Shown: positions 37,505 through 49,194, counted from the first letter of the stretch. The stretch is 64,000 nt of DNA from Hydrogenophaga sp. (GCA_011391495.1 JAABQK010000003.1:62001-126000), one strand, 5' to 3'. The notes: generated from the letters alone by a model not told the origin. Program-made: numbers and translations.

Positions 37505-38074
37505 ATGAAACCGAACCCCAACACGGCATGGAATGCCGCCCGGCTTGACGTCATTGCCTTTGCCCGGGCCGGCGCCAGCCTGCAGGCCGACGAACCGCTG
37601 ACCGGGTTTGCGCGCCTGATCGAGGAACTGCATCCGAACTTCGTTGATGCCGGGGCGCTGTCGGTCAGCTGGACGGCGCAGGGTGAACTCCGCCCCGCAG
37701 CGAAGGGTGGCGCGCCTGCGGTGTGGCTGCACCTGCAGGCCGAAACCAACGTGCCGCTGACCTGCCAGCGTTGTCTGGGGCCGGTGGAGCTGCCGCTTCA
37801 GGTGGACCGGTGGTTTCGTTTTGTGGCCGATGAGGCGACTGCCGCTGCCGAGGACGACGACTGCGAAGAGGACCTGCTGCCGCTGGAGCCGCGCCCGAAC
37901 CTGCATGAGCTGCTGGAAGACGAGCTGTTGATGGAGGTGCCGATCGTGCCCATGCACGAGACCTGTCCGGTCCACGTGCCCATGCAGGTGGCCGACCTGG
38001 AAGTCGCCGCTGATGATCTGGAGCCACAGCGCAGAAACCCGTTTGCCGAGTTGGCGAAACTCAAAAAAAAGTAG
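37505..38074 (+). CDS. DUF177/YceD family protein
   Basis: VPLTCQRCLGPVELPLQVDRWF...DLLPLEPRPNLHELLEDELLMEVPIVPMHE; located before rpmF. Confidence 0.92.
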   Translation: MKPNPNTAWNAARLDVIAFARAGASLQADEPLTGFARLIEELHPNFVDAGALSVSWTAQGELRPAAKGGAPAVWLHLQAETNVPLTCQRCLGPVELPLQVDRWFRFVADEATAAAEDDDCEEDLLPLEPRPNLHELLEDELLMEVPIVPMHETCPVHVPMQVADLEVAADDLEPQRRNPFAELAKLKKK

Positions 38075-38137
38075 ATGGCTTCGACCGTTCAGCACTTGGC
38101 TTGTGAAGCAGCTTGGGTCAGGCGACTTGCTTCGGGC

Positions 38138-38143
38138 TATAAT
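38138..38143 (+). promoter_or_regulatory. Candidate -10 element upstream of rpmF
   Basis: TATAAT in CTTCGGGCTATAATGCTAGG; -35 region poorly defined. Confidence 0.4.
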
Positions 38144-38242
38144 GCTAGGCTTTGCGCCGGCATCGATTTCACCGAATGGTGGTCGGTGGTCCCCAGGAAA
38201 CCAGGCGCACCCGATTGACCCCACCGATTTCAGGAGCCCATC

Positions 38243-38425
38243 ATGGCCGTTCAGCAAAACAAAAAGTCCCCTTCCAAGCGCGGCATGCACCGTTCGCACA
38301 ACGCGCTGAATGTGCCCGGCATCGCTGTCGAGCCCACCACCGGCGAAGTGCACCTGCGTCACCACATCAGCCCCAACGGTTTTTACCGTGGCCGTCAGGT
38401 GCTGAAAAACAAGTCTGAAGCCTAA
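38243..38425 (+). CDS. rpmF: 50S ribosomal protein L32
   Basis: [22 protein letters not shown]...[15 protein letters not shown]. Confidence 0.97.
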   Translation: MAVQQNKKSPSKRGMHRSHNALNVPGIAVEPTTGEVHLRHHISPNGFYRGRQVLKNKSEA

Positions 38426-38492
38426 GTCGACGGCCCGACCCGTGCCCGATCGCGATATCGCGTTCGGGGATGGGAGGGTGGTCAAGGCACAG

Positions 38493-38519
38493 GCCCGCAT
38501 GCTTCATGCGGGCTTTTTT
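38493..38519 (+). terminator. Terminator between rpmF and plsX
   Basis: GCCCGCATG-CTT-CATGCGGGC-TTTTTT. Confidence 0.8.
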
Positions 38520-38560
38520 CATTCTTGTGGTGCACCGTGCACCCGCATCAGGTAGTCCAT

Positions 38561-39622
38561 ATGATCACCATCGCAGTCGATTGCATGGGGGGGGATGTCG
38601 GTCCGGCCGTGACTTTGCCGGCCTGCGAGGCCTTTCTCGCCAGTCATCCGCAGGCCCAGGTGCTGCTGATTGGCAAGCCCGAGACGTTCGCCGCCTGGCC
38701 TCAGGTGACCAACAACGTGCGCTGTCGCGTGGTGCCCGCCAGTGAGGTGGTCGCCATGGACGACCCGGTGGAAGTGGCGCTGCGTCGGAAAAAAGACTCG
38801 TCGATGCGGGTCGCGATCCAGCAGATCAAGGATGGGGCCGCCCAGGCTGTGGTCTCGGCCGGCAACACGGGTGCGCTCATGGCGATTGCGCGCTATGTGC
38901 TCAAAACCCTGGATGGCATTGACCGCCCGGCCATCGCGACGCAGTTGCCCAACGCGCGCGGTGGCGCCACCACCGTGCTGGATCTGGGGGCCAACGTGGA
39001 TTGCACGGCCGAACACCTGCTGCAGTTTGCCGTCATGGGCTCGGCGCTGGTTGCGGCCACCACCGGGCGCAATGAGCCCAGCGTGGGCCTGCTCAACGTG
39101 GGCGAAGAGCTCATCAAAGGCAGTGAAGTGATCAAAAAGGCGGGTGTATTGCTGCGAAATGCATCCAACACCGGCGATCTCAACTTTTTCGGCAATGTCG
39201 AAGGCGACGACGTGTTCAAGGGCAGCACCGATCTGGTGGTCTGCGACGGCTTTGTCGGCAATGTGGCGCTGAAGGCCAGCGAAGGCCTGGCCTCGATGAT
39301 TGGCGGATTCATCCGGGAAGAGTTTTCAAGAAATATCTTCCGAAAAATGGCGGCCATCGTGGCCTATCCTGTTCTATCGTCGTTCAAAAAACGGGTGGAT
39401 CACCGCCGGTACAATGGCGCAGCCTTGCTCGGTCTGCGTGGCCTGGTGTTCAAGAGCCATGGCTCGGCGGACGCGTTTGCCTTTGAGCAGGCCCTGAGCC
39501 GGGCTTATGATGCCGCCCACCATGGCTTGCTGGACAACGTGCAGAAGCGCATCGCCCATGCAGCGCCCCTGCTTTCGGCAGCCGCAACGGCCAGTGAATT
39601 CAAGAGTATTCCCACCATCTAA
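38561..39622 (+). CDS. plsX: Phosphate acyltransferase PlsX
   Basis: [54 protein letters not shown]. Confidence 0.97.
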   Translation: MITIAVDCMGGDVGPAVTLPACEAFLASHPQAQVLLIGKPETFAAWPQVTNNVRCRVVPASEVVAMDDPVEVALRRKKDSSMRVAIQQIKDGAAQAVVSAGNTGALMAIARYVLKTLDGIDRPAIATQLPNARGGATTVLDLGANVDCTAEHLLQFAVMGSALVAATTGRNEPSVGLLNVGEELIKGSEVIKKAGVLLRNASNTGDLNFFGNVEGDDVFKGSTDLVVCDGFVGNVALKASEGLASMIGGFIREEFSRNIFRKMAAIVAYPVLSSFKKRVDHRRYNGAALLGLRGLVFKSHGSADAFAFEQALSRAYDAAHHGLLDNVQKRIAHAAPLLSAAATASEFKSIPTI

Positions 39623-39639
39623 GCCAGTCTGTTCTCCCT

Positions 39640-40617
39640 ATGACCCAACACGCCCGTATCTCCGGCACCGGCAGCAGCCTGCCGCCCAGACGCCTGACCA
39701 ACGCCGACATGGTGGATTTGCTGGCGCAGCGGGGCGTGGAGACAAGCGACGAGTGGATCGTGGAGCGCACCGGAATCCGGGCGCGGCATTTCGCGGCCGA
39801 CGGGGTGTTCGCCAGCGATCTGGCTGCCGAGGCGTGTCGGCAGGCGATGGCTGCAGCCGGTGCCTTGCCTGCAGACATCGACCTGATCATCGTGGCCACG
39901 TCCACGCCCGACATGGTGTTCCCGTCCACGGCGGCCATCTTGCAGCACAAGCTGGGCATTGCCGGTTGCCCGGTGTTCGACGTGCAGGCGGTGTGCAGTG
40001 GCTTCATCTATGCGCTGACCCTGGCCGATTCGCTGATACAGACCGGCACGGCGACAAAGGCCTTGGTGGTAGGTGCCGAGGTGTTCAGCCGCATCCTGGA
40101 TTTCAACGACCGCACGACCTGTGTGCTGTTTGGCGATGGCGCGGGTGCGGTGGTGCTGGAGGCCAGTGACGTGCCGGGCATCCTGTCCACCGACATCCAT
40201 GCCGATGGCAAGCATGCAGAAATCCTGTGCGTTCCGGGTCACGTGTCCGGCGGCAATGTGCTGGGCGATCCGCTGCTCAAGATGGACGGCCAGGCGGTTT
40301 TCAAGCTGGCGGTCGGTGTGCTGGAAGACACGGCCCGTGCCGTGCTGGACAAGGCGGGGAAAACCGCGGCCGATATCGACTGGCTGATTCCGCACCAGGC
40401 CAACATCCGCATCATGCAAAGCACGGCCAGGAAGCTCAAATTGCCGATGGAAAAAGTGGTGGTCACGGTGGATCAGCACGGCAACACATCGGCGGCCTCC
40501 ATTCCCCTGGCGCTGGATCACGCGGTCCGGGCGGGGCAGGTCAAGAAGGGTGACACCCTCTTGCTCGAGGGGGTCGGTGGCGGTTTTACCTGGGGTGCGG
40601 TGCTGCTGGACTTCTGA
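39640..40617 (+). CDS. fabH: Beta-ketoacyl-ACP synthase III
   Basis: [39 protein letters not shown]. Confidence 0.97.
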   Translation: MTQHARISGTGSSLPPRRLTNADMVDLLAQRGVETSDEWIVERTGIRARHFAADGVFASDLAAEACRQAMAAAGALPADIDLIIVATSTPDMVFPSTAAILQHKLGIAGCPVFDVQAVCSGFIYALTLADSLIQTGTATKALVVGAEVFSRILDFNDRTTCVLFGDGAGAVVLEASDVPGILSTDIHADGKHAEILCVPGHVSGGNVLGDPLLKMDGQAVFKLAVGVLEDTARAVLDKAGKTAADIDWLIPHQANIRIMQSTARKLKLPMEKVVVTVDQHGNTSAASIPLALDHAVRAGQVKKGDTLLLEGVGGGFTWGAVLLDF

Positions 40618-40661
40618 GGTGCGGCGTACGTAGCTTTGCCCAACACAGACATTTCGTTGAT

Positions 40662-41612
40662 ATGAAGAAATTTGCTTTTGTCTTTCCTGGCCAGGGATCC
40701 CAGTCGGTCGGCATGCTCGACGCATGGGGTGATCATCCGGCCGTGCTGGAAACGCTGAAAGAGGCCTCGGATGCGATGGGGGAAGACCTCGGCAAGTTGA
40801 TCCGCGAGGGTCCGGGCGACTTGCTGGCGCAGACCACCAACACCCAGCCCGTGATGCTGGTGGCGGGTGTGGCCGCTTGGCGCGTGTGGCTTGCCGAGGG
40901 AGGTGAGTTGCCGGCCGTCGTGGCGGGCCACTCGCTGGGCGAGTATTCGGCGCTGGTGGCCTCGGGCGTTCTGACCTTGTCGCAGGCTGCGCCACTGGTC
41001 CGTTTTCGAGCTGCCGCCATGCAGGATGCCGTACCGGTGGGTGCGGGTGCCATGGCTGCCGTGCTCGGTCTGACGGCGGCACGGGTGATGGAGGGCTGCG
41101 CCGAAGCGCAGGCTTCGTTTGGTGCCAACAGTGGCGAGGTGGTTGAAGCGGTGAACTTCAACGACCCAGTGCAGACCGTGATCGCCGGCAGCAAGGCCGC
41201 AGTGGATAGAGCTTGCGAGCTTCTCAAGGCCCATGGTGCGAAGCGCACCTTGCCCCTGCCGGTGTCGGCGCCGTTCCACTCCAGTCTGATGAAGCCGGCC
41301 GCCGAAAAACTCAAGGAAAAACTCGCAGCCACGGCCTTCGGCGTGCCTCGGATTCCGGTGATCAACAACATTGATGTGGCAGTAGAGACCGATCCAGACC
41401 GCATCCGCGATGCGCTCTATCGCCAGGCCTTTGGCCCGGTCCGCTGGGTGGAATGTGTGGGTGCCATCAAGGCCCGCGGTATCTTGACGCTGATCGAGTG
41501 CGGACCACGCAAGGTCCTGACCGCCATGGTCAAGCGAGTCGACCACGACCTGACGGGTGTCGCCCTGTACGATACGGCCACGCTGGCCGAAGTCCAAGCC
41601 CTTCTCGCCTGA
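40662..41612 (+). CDS. fabD: Malonyl CoA-ACP transacylase
   Basis: FVFPGQGSQSVGML, VAGHSLGEYSALV. Confidence 0.97.
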   Translation: MKKFAFVFPGQGSQSVGMLDAWGDHPAVLETLKEASDAMGEDLGKLIREGPGDLLAQTTNTQPVMLVAGVAAWRVWLAEGGELPAVVAGHSLGEYSALVASGVLTLSQAAPLVRFRAAAMQDAVPVGAGAMAAVLGLTAARVMEGCAEAQASFGANSGEVVEAVNFNDPVQTVIAGSKAAVDRACELLKAHGAKRTLPLPVSAPFHSSLMKPAAEKLKEKLAATAFGVPRIPVINNIDVAVETDPDRIRDALYRQAFGPVRWVECVGAIKARGILTLIECGPRKVLTAMVKRVDHDLTGVALYDTATLAEVQALLA

Positions 41613-41629
41613 GTGGCGGAGCAAACTCT

Positions 41630-42391
41630 ATGTCTGAAATCCAATTTGCGGGCCAGGTGGCTCTCGTCACCGGCGCTTCTCGTGGCATCGGCGCTGCCAT
41701 TGCGCACGAACTGGTCGCCCGTGGCCTGATCGTGATCGGCACCGCGACCAGCGATGGCGGCGCTGCCAAAATATCGGCTTCACTGGCGGCGCAGCCTGGT
41801 GCCGCAGCGGGTTGTCGTGGTGCGAAGCTGGACGTGAACGATGGCGCGGCGGCCGAAGCTTTGATTGAAGAGATCCTCAAGGCCCACGGCGGCGTGCAGG
41901 TGCTGGTGAACAACGCCGGCATCACGCGCGACATGCTCGCGATGCGGCTGAAGGACGACGACTGGGACGCCGTGCTCGATACCAACCTCAAGGCCGTGTT
42001 CCGGATGAGCCGCGCCGTGATCCGTCCGATGATGAAGCAGCGTTATGGGCGCATCATCAGCATCACCAGCGTGGTGGGCGCCTCGGGCAATGCGGGGCAG
42101 GCCAACTACGCCGCGGCCAAGGCGGGCGTGGCGGGCATGACGCGGGCACTGGCACGCGAACTGGGCAGCCGCAACATCACGGTCAACTGTGTCGCACCGG
42201 GTTTCATCGAAACCGACATGACAGCCGCACTGCCGGAAGAGCAGCAGAAGGCCTTGCTGGGTCAGATTCCGCTGGGGCATCTCGGCAAGCCCAGCGACAT
42301 CGCGCATGCGGTGGCTTACCTCGCCAGTCCGCATGCAGCCTACGTGACGGGGCAGGAACTGCACGTCAACGGTGGCATGTTCATGGCCTGA
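41630..42391 (+). CDS. fabG: 3-oxoacyl-ACP reductase
   Basis: QVALVTGASRGIGAAIA, NNAGITRDMLAMRLKDDDWDAVLDTNL, YAAAKAGVAGMT. Confidence 0.97.
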   Translation: MSEIQFAGQVALVTGASRGIGAAIAHELVARGLIVIGTATSDGGAAKISASLAAQPGAAAGCRGAKLDVNDGAAAEALIEEILKAHGGVQVLVNNAGITRDMLAMRLKDDDWDAVLDTNLKAVFRMSRAVIRPMMKQRYGRIISITSVVGASGNAGQANYAAAKAGVAGMTRALARELGSRNITVNCVAPGFIETDMTAALPEEQQKALLGQIPLGHLGKPSDIAHAVAYLASPHAAYVTGQELHVNGGMFMA

Positions 42392-42473
42392 GCCGGCCAG
42401 ACGATTCTTTCAGGCGCCGCAAAAGCCGTCCGGCGGGCCGTCTAGGGGTGCTTCCCTAGGCCGGCTAAAATGA

Positions 42474-42746
<273 letters not shown>

Positions 42747-42753
42747 GGTCCCC

Positions 42754-43998
42754 ATGAGCCGTCGTCGCGTTGTCGTGACCGGCCTGGGTTGTATCAGCCC
42801 CGTGGGAAACACGGTGGCAGATGCCTGGGCCAATCTTCTCGCCGGGCGATCCGGTATTGACCTCATCACCAAGTTTGATGCTTCTAGCTTCGCCTGCAAA
42901 ATCGCGGGCGAGGTCAAGGGCTTTGACCTGGAGTCGTACATCAGCGCCAAAGATGCGCGCGCGATGGATACGTTCATCCACTATGGCATCGCAGCGGCCC
43001 ATCAGGCCGTGGTGGATTCGGGCCTGCCCGTGGGCGAGGCGCTGGATGAAGAAGAAGCCAACCGGATTGGCTGCATCATTGGCTCGGGGATCGGTGGTCT
43101 GCCGCTGATCGAGAACACCCATGCCGAGTATGTGAGCCGCGGGCCGCGCCGGATTTCGCCATTTTTTGTTCCGGCCTCGATCATCAACATGATCGCAGGC
43201 CACGTGTCCATGCGCTTTGGCTTCAAGGGACCGAACCTTGCTGTCGTCACCGCCTGCACCACCGGCCTGCATTGCATTGGCGAAGGTGCACGCAAGATCG
43301 AGTACGGCGATGCCGACGTGATCGTGGCGGGTGGCTCAGAAGCCACTGTCTCGCCGCTGGGTGTCGGTGGTTTTGCGGCGATGCGCGCGCTGTCGACCCG
43401 CAATGATGACCCTGCCACCTCGTCCCGCCCCTGGGACAAGGATCGGGATGGGTTCGTGCTGGGTGAGGGAGCTGGCGTGATGGTGCTTGAGGAGTACGAG
43501 CACGCCAAAGCACGCGGCGCCAAAATCTACGCCGAAGTCTCCGGTTACGGCATGAGTGCGGATGCCGGGCACATGACGGCGCCGAGCATGGATGGTCCTC
43601 GGCGCGCCATGGTCAATGCCTTGCGCAACGCTGGTGTGAATGCGGACCAAGTGAGCTACCTCAATGCGCACGGGACTTCCACGCCCCTGGGTGACGTGAA
43701 TGAGACGAACGCCATCAAGGCGGCTCTCGGTGACCACGCCTTCAAGATGGTGGTGAACTCCACCAAGTCCATGACGGGGCATCTCTTGGGTGGCGCGGGC
43801 GGCATTGAAAGTGTGTTCACCGTGCTGGCCCTGCACCACCAGAAGAGTCCTCCCACCATCAATATCTTCAACCAGGACCCGGAATGCGACCTGGACTACT
43901 GCGCCAACACCGCGCGGGACTTGAAGATGGATGTGGCGATGAAGAACAACTTCGGTTTTGGGGGCACGAACGGCACGCTGGTTTTCCGGCGTGTCTGA
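42754..43998 (+). CDS. fabF: Beta-ketoacyl-ACP synthase II
   Basis: [71 protein letters not shown]. Confidence 0.98.
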   Translation: MSRRRVVVTGLGCISPVGNTVADAWANLLAGRSGIDLITKFDASSFACKIAGEVKGFDLESYISAKDARAMDTFIHYGIAAAHQAVVDSGLPVGEALDEEEANRIGCIIGSGIGGLPLIENTHAEYVSRGPRRISPFFVPASIINMIAGHVSMRFGFKGPNLAVVTACTTGLHCIGEGARKIEYGDADVIVAGGSEATVSPLGVGGFAAMRALSTRNDDPATSSRPWDKDRDGFVLGEGAGVMVLEEYEHAKARGAKIYAEVSGYGMSADAGHMTAPSMDGPRRAMVNALRNAGVNADQVSYLNAHGTSTPLGDVNETNAIKAALGDHAFKMVVNSTKSMTGHLLGGAGGIESVFTVLALHHQKSPPTINIFNQDPECDLDYCANTARDLKMDVAMKNNFGFGGTNGTLVFRRV

Positions 43999-44030
43999 CG
44001 GCTGTCGGACAGAGCGGTTCGAGCTTCAAC

Positions 44031-44507
44031 ATGCGCAGCGCCCCATCGGTGGTCTATCCGGTGGGGCGCTGCGCTTTTTATGCCCGACTGTTGCTTTTTC
44101 TGGGCGTTCTTGGTCTTCTGAATCTGTGGGTGTGGTGGCAGGGGCAGATCGCTCCATTGCCCACTGCAGTGGGCTCGGGCGCCTTCCTGGTGGGCCTGGG
44201 CATCTGGATCGCGTGGGCCGTGTTCGCCTGGCGTAGCTGGTGGCGCTCACCTGAGGGGCAACTTCAGTGGGATGCGCAAGCCGCTGAGGATGATGATCAG
44301 GCCCGCGCCGGCGTGTGGCGATGGCGCAGCGAGGCCTATCGCGACGGCGTTTCCCTCAGGGGCGTGGAGCTGGTGCTGGACTTGCAGGGCTTGGCCCTGC
44401 TGAGGTTGCGCAACCGAGATGCCGCCAGCAGCTGGATCTGGGTGGAACGGGCGCGCAACCCCGCGCGCTGGAACGACCTGCGGCGTGCTCTTCGGGGCAC
44501 GCCCTGA
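44031..44507 (+). CDS. Hypothetical two-TM protein between fabF and rpoE
   Basis: MRSAPSVVYPVGRCAFYARLLLFLGVLGLLNLWVWW...; plausible TM helices, syntenic position. Confidence 0.75.
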   Translation: MRSAPSVVYPVGRCAFYARLLLFLGVLGLLNLWVWWQGQIAPLPTAVGSGAFLVGLGIWIAWAVFAWRSWWRSPEGQLQWDAQAAEDDDQARAGVWRWRSEAYRDGVSLRGVELVLDLQGLALLRLRNRDAASSWIWVERARNPARWNDLRRALRGTP

Positions 44508-44574
44508 TCCCTTCTCCCACCCCGCTGGCCGTCCGGTCCCAGGGAATGTTCGCTTAGGTTATATTTTCCCGCGC

Positions 44575-45216
44575 ATGACACCAGAAGACCACACTGCCCC
44601 GCCTCCGCCCGACAGCGACGTCATGTTGGTGCAGCGTACGCTGGCGGGGGAGCTTCGAGCGTTTGACATGCTGGTCATCAAGTACCAGCGCCGGGTGGAG
44701 AGGCTGATTGGTCGCATGGTGCGCGACACCGACCTGGTGCAGGACATCGCCCAGGAAACCTTCATCCGGGCCTATCGTGCCCTGGCGCAGTTTCGTGGCG
44801 ATGCGCAGTTCTATACCTGGCTCTACCGCATCGCGGTCAACACCGCCAAGAAACAGCTCATGGAGCTCAAGCGCGACCCGCTGGTTTTTCAGTCGCAGAT
44901 GAAATCAGCCGATGACGATGAAACTTCCTCGTCCGAACGAGAACTAAATTCAAGCGTGGCCGACACCGAGACGCCCGAGGCGGTGCTGGCCAGCAAGGAG
45001 ATTGCCCAGGCTGTCAACGCTGTCATGGAGGACCTGCCTGAAGAGTTGCGCATGGCGATCACCCTGCGGGAAATCGAGGGCTTGAGCTACGAAGAAATTG
45101 CCCAGGCGCTGGATTGCCCCATCGGCACGGTGCGTTCCCGGATCTTTCGGGCGCGCGAGGCGATATCGACTCGCATCAAGCCGATGCTGGAGCGCCAGTC
45201 GGGCAAGCGATGGTGA
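44575..45216 (+). CDS. rpoE: Extracytoplasmic sigma factor RpoE
   Basis: RDTDLVQDIAQETFIRAYRALAQFRGDAQFYTWLYRIAVNTAKK, ITLREIEGLSYEEIAQALDCPIGTVRSRIFRAREAI. Confidence 0.97.
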   Translation: MTPEDHTAPPPPDSDVMLVQRTLAGELRAFDMLVIKYQRRVERLIGRMVRDTDLVQDIAQETFIRAYRALAQFRGDAQFYTWLYRIAVNTAKKQLMELKRDPLVFQSQMKSADDDETSSSERELNSSVADTETPEAVLASKEIAQAVNAVMEDLPEELRMAITLREIEGLSYEEIAQALDCPIGTVRSRIFRAREAISTRIKPMLERQSGKRW

Positions 45217-45277
45217 TACCCACGTCCGTTTCTCTGAAAGTTGGAGCCCACCGTCCCCGGGTGTCAGGAAGTCAAGA

Positions 45278-46045
45278 ATGAACGCCGCACAGGAACACAT
45301 GAAACCATCCCCGGTCCATACGCTGGCTGAAGCGATGCAGAAGCAGCAAGACCCGTTGACGTCAGCCGACGCCGCGTTGAGCCGTCTGTCTGCCATGCTG
45401 GACAGCGAGCTCGCCAGTGAGGATACGGACGTCGCCCTGGCTGCGTTCGGCGTGCATCCCGAGGGGCGGGCGAGTTGGCACGCCTACCAGGTGATCGGTG
45501 ATGTGTTGCGCGCGTCGGGGCCGGTTGTGTCCGGGTGTGCGCCGCAGGTCTTCCTGGCTGGCATTCATGCCCGCCTGCAGACCGGGGAAGTATCCGAAGC
45601 GGTATCCGCCGGACTTCCAGAAGATCGGCCCGCCGCGCCATTGCCCGGCGTCCAACAGGTGCGTGGAGCGGCGGCCAACGATGCCGTCTTTCGCTGGAAG
45701 CTGGTGGCCGGTGTCGCTTCGCTGGCTGCGGTGATGGCTGTGAGCTGGTCGGTGCTGGGTTCTGCGCCGGGTGGATCCGGTGGGAGCAGCAACGCTGGCC
45801 CGCAACTTGCCCTCACGAGTCCTGCGGCTACCCAGGCAGGGGGCGCCACCATCGATTCTGGTCGCGCGGATGCCTTGCAGCCGGCCTCTGGCGCGGTGGT
45901 GATCAACACGGCACAGGGCCCCTTGGTCCGTGATGCGCAACTCGAAGCCCTGATGGCCGAGCATCGGCAATTCGGGGGGGTGTCTGCCCTGCAGATGCCG
46001 GCCGGCTTCCTGCGCAATGCCACCTACGACGCCCCGGCTCGCTGA
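45278..46045 (+). CDS. rseA: Sigma-E anti-sigma factor RseA-like
   Basis: ALSRLSAMLDSELASEDTDVALAAF...WHAYQVIGDVLR, one TM; follows rpoE. Confidence 0.88.
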   Translation: MNAAQEHMKPSPVHTLAEAMQKQQDPLTSADAALSRLSAMLDSELASEDTDVALAAFGVHPEGRASWHAYQVIGDVLRASGPVVSGCAPQVFLAGIHARLQTGEVSEAVSAGLPEDRPAAPLPGVQQVRGAAANDAVFRWKLVAGVASLAAVMAVSWSVLGSAPGGSGGSSNAGPQLALTSPAATQAGGATIDSGRADALQPASGAVVINTAQGPLVRDAQLEALMAEHRQFGGVSALQMPAGFLRNATYDAPAR

Positions 46046-46051
46046 ACCACC

Positions 46052-47131
46052 ATGACTCGTGCCCTGACCTTGCGCATTCCTTTCGACTTGCATGCGGTGT
46101 CTATGTCCAGGCCCAAGGGCGCACCGGCTCGCCTGCGGCGCTGGGGAGCGACGGCCCTTGTAGCGCTGGTTTCAGGCTTCTGGACGCCCTTGCAGGCGCA
46201 GACCACGCCCCAGACCGCCACGGTGCAGCGAAGTGTCAACGAGTGGCTGACCCGCATGCACGAAGCCTCGCGCCAGCGCGCCTACATGGGCACCCTGGTC
46301 GTGTCCGACGGCACCTCCATGTCAGCCGCCCGGATCTGGCATGTGTGTGACGGGGTACAGCAGATGGAGCGGGTGGACACGCTGACGGGTGCACCACGCA
46401 CCACGATTCGCCGCAACAGCGACGTCATCACCTTCGTGCCGGAGTCCAAAACAGCCTGGGTGGAGAAGCGTGAGTCACTGGGCCTGTTTCCCGAATTGTT
46501 GCGCACCCCGAGCAATGCCATCCCGTCGTATTACGGTGTGCGCGAAACCGGGGTGGAGCGGGTGGCCGGCTACCTGGCGGACCGGGTGGAGATCGTGCCC
46601 AAGGACAACTTGCGGTTTGGCTACCGCATCTGGTCAGAGAAAAAGACCGGGCTGGTGGTGAAGCTGCAGACACTGGGTGGGCAGGGTGCTGTGCTGGAGC
46701 AGGTGGCTTTCTCCGAGTTGCAACTGGATGCGCCGGTGCGCATGGACAAGCTCAACCGGCTGATGAACGACACCCGGGGCTATGAGGTCCACAAGCCGGT
46801 GTTGAGGAAGACCACGCCGGAAGCCGAGGGCTGGCGCCTGAAGGACGGTGTTCCCGGCTTTCTGCCCATGAGTTGTCACACCCGGGAAGATGAGGGCTTG
46901 CAGGGCGTGGACGTCGCGCCGATGCAATGGGTGTTCTCCGATGGCCTGGCTTCGGTTTCGCTGTTCGTCGAACCCTACGATGCCCGGCGTCATGGGCCCG
47001 AAAAGTCTGCCGTGATGGGGGCCACGCACTCGGTCACCCGGCGTATCGGCGACCACTGGCTCACCGCGCTTGGCGAGGTGCCCATGGCGACCCTGAACCG
47101 GTTTGCCCAGGCACTGGAGCGCATTCCATAG
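46052..47131 (+). CDS. rseB: MucB/RseB family periplasmic regulator
   Basis: WLTRMHEASRQRAYMGTLVVSDGTSMSAARIWHVCDG; YRIWSEKKTGLVVKLQTL; start uncertain. Confidence 0.92.
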   Translation: MTRALTLRIPFDLHAVSMSRPKGAPARLRRWGATALVALVSGFWTPLQAQTTPQTATVQRSVNEWLTRMHEASRQRAYMGTLVVSDGTSMSAARIWHVCDGVQQMERVDTLTGAPRTTIRRNSDVITFVPESKTAWVEKRESLGLFPELLRTPSNAIPSYYGVRETGVERVAGYLADRVEIVPKDNLRFGYRIWSEKKTGLVVKLQTLGGQGAVLEQVAFSELQLDAPVRMDKLNRLMNDTRGYEVHKPVLRKTTPEAEGWRLKDGVPGFLPMSCHTREDEGLQGVDVAPMQWVFSDGLASVSLFVEPYDARRHGPEKSAVMGATHSVTRRIGDHWLTALGEVPMATLNRFAQALERIP

Positions 47132-47221
47132 CCGTCTCGCTCCCGGCGGACACCCCTCCGCCCAGTCTCCCTCTGAATGGTTGAAATATTCTGTGAATTT
47201 GCGTTTGTCCAAAGGATCACC

Positions 47222-48727
47222 ATGACGCTCTGCAAACCGGCCCATCTCCCGTTTGCTGGCCTGCTGGCCAGCGTTGCCCTGGCCGTAGCCGGTGCCACAG
47301 CCTCGCTGGCACCCCTGGCCGCGTTGGCCCAGAACGCCCTCCCGCTGGCCGCGCCCAGCGTGCGTGGACTGCCCGATTTCACCGACCTGGTGGATCTGGT
47401 CGGTCCATCGGTGGTCAATATCCGGACGCTGGAGCGGGCGAGTGCCAGCGCCGGCACGGGTTCCGGCGCGGACGAACAGATGCTCGAATTCTTCCGGCGC
47501 TTCGGGATTCCTGTGCCGCCCGGGATGACCCCGCGCGGACCCCGTCCGGATGACCGTGGCCCGAGAGAGGACCCCCAGCCGCGTGGCGTGGGCTCGGGTT
47601 TCATCCTGAGCGCGGATGGCCTGATCATGACCAATGCCCATGTGGTCGACGGTGCGGACGAGCTGATCGTGACACTGCCGGACAAGCGCGAGTTCAAGGC
47701 CAAGATCGTCGGCGCGGACAAGCGCACCGATGTGGCGGTGGTGAAGATCGAAGCCACCGGGCTGGCTGCCGTGAAGATCGGCGACGTGAATCGCCTGCGC
47801 GTGGGCGAATGGGTCATGGCCATCGGTTCACCGTTCGGACTGGAGAACACCGTGACGGCCGGCATCGTCAGTGCCAAGAAGCGCGACACGGGCGATTTCC
47901 TGCCCTTCATCCAGACGGACGTGGCGATCAACCCGGGCAACTCGGGCGGTCCGCTGATCAACATGCGGGGCGAGGTGGTGGGCATCAACAGCCAGATCTA
48001 TTCTCGCTCCGGCGGGTTCCAGGGCATCTCGTTTGCGATCCCGATCGATGAGGCGGTGCGCGTGTCGGACCAGCTCAAGTCCAGTGGACGCGTGACGCGC
48101 GGGCGCATCGGTGTGCAGATCGACCAGGTCAGCAAGGACGTGGCGGAGTCCATCGGGCTGGGTACGCCCAAAGGTGCACTGGTGCGCGGCGTGGAGCCGA
48201 ATTCACCGGCCGCCAAGGCCGGCGTGGAGCCGGGCGACATCATTCTGAAGTTCGATGGAAAAGAGATCGACAAATCGGTTGACCTTCCCCGTCTGGTCGG
48301 AAACACCAAGCCGGGCAACAAGAGCAGCGTGACGGTATTCCGGCGCGGCAGCCAGCGCGAACTCTCGATCACGGTGGCTGAACTGGAGCCCGAACGTCCG
48401 GAGGCGGTTGCAGCGGCATCCGAATCGCCCAAGCCGCGGGCTGCTGGCGGTGCGCAGGCCCTGGGGCTGACGCTGGCAGAGCTGCCCGCAGCGCAGAAGA
48501 AGGAACTGGGCCTCAAGGGCGGGGTGCGCATCGAGGCCGCCGAAGGTCCCGCAGCCCGCGCGGGCCTGCGTGAAGGGGACGTGATCGTGGCCGTCGGCAA
48601 CACCGAAACGCCGGGGGTGAAAGAGTTCGAGGCGGCCTTCGCGAAGCTGGACAAATCACGCCCGGTCAACGTGCTGTTCCGCCGGGGGGAATGGGCGCAG
48701 TACGCGGTGATCCGCCCCGCACGCTGA
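47222..48727 (+). CDS. mucD: Do/DegP-type periplasmic serine endoprotease (MucD)
   Basis: GSGFILSADGLIMTNAHVVDGADE, INPGNSGGPLINMRGEVVGINSQIYSRSGGFQGISFAIP, two PDZ domains. Confidence 0.95.
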   Translation: MTLCKPAHLPFAGLLASVALAVAGATASLAPLAALAQNALPLAAPSVRGLPDFTDLVDLVGPSVVNIRTLERASASAGTGSGADEQMLEFFRRFGIPVPPGMTPRGPRPDDRGPREDPQPRGVGSGFILSADGLIMTNAHVVDGADELIVTLPDKREFKAKIVGADKRTDVAVVKIEATGLAAVKIGDVNRLRVGEWVMAIGSPFGLENTVTAGIVSAKKRDTGDFLPFIQTDVAINPGNSGGPLINMRGEVVGINSQIYSRSGGFQGISFAIPIDEAVRVSDQLKSSGRVTRGRIGVQIDQVSKDVAESIGLGTPKGALVRGVEPNSPAAKAGVEPGDIILKFDGKEIDKSVDLPRLVGNTKPGNKSSVTVFRRGSQRELSITVAELEPERPEAVAAASESPKPRAAGGAQALGLTLAELPAAQKKELGLKGGVRIEAAEGPAARAGLREGDVIVAVGNTETPGVKEFEAAFAKLDKSRPVNVLFRRGEWAQYAVIRPAR

Positions 48728-48773
48728 AGGCGGGCGCCCAACCTCTGTTGCAGCGAGCCAGGATCGCCTGGTG

Positions 48774-48798
48774 AAACCCCGAGACGTCTCGGGGTTTT
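48774..48798 (+). terminator. Terminator after mucD
   Basis: AAACCCCGAGACGTCTCGGGGTTTTT. Confidence 0.85.
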
Positions 48799-49117
48799 TG
48801 CTGGGTGGTCAATTCACCACACCGGGCGGATCGCCCGTGAGGCGAGCTTGGTTTTGAAATAGTCAGTGATCGCTCACATGTGTTCAGGCGCTGTTGACTG
48901 AATTCGATAAAATCGGATGTGTTCTGAGCTGATTTGCATGCTGCTTCACCATCCATCTTCACGATATGGGAAGAGCCGGGATGTATTCAGACTCTTCCAC
49001 AGCTATCGCACATGACTTGAGAATTTCATGTGAATATCTTGTGGATAAAAATCCTGTTGCTGCGCTGCAACAAACGGTGGCCGGCGTATCGGTGGTGTGG
49101 ATTCCGGGCTTTTTGCC

Positions 49118-49194
49118 TACAATGAAACCCCAACTATCGCAGTTGCCATTGATTGTTGGTTATGGGCGCGTCAGCAGCTGACGCGCCCTTTTTT
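49118..49194 (+). ncRNA. Candidate small RNA upstream of lepA
   Basis: TACAAT box at 49118, CAACT-ATCGC-AGTTG hairpin, then strong terminator at 49164..49194; no CDS support. Confidence 0.3.
49164..49194 (+). terminator. Strong intrinsic terminator upstream of lepA
   Basis: GGGCGCGTCAG-CAG-CTGACGCGCCC-TTTTTT, 11-bp perfect stem. Confidence 0.85.
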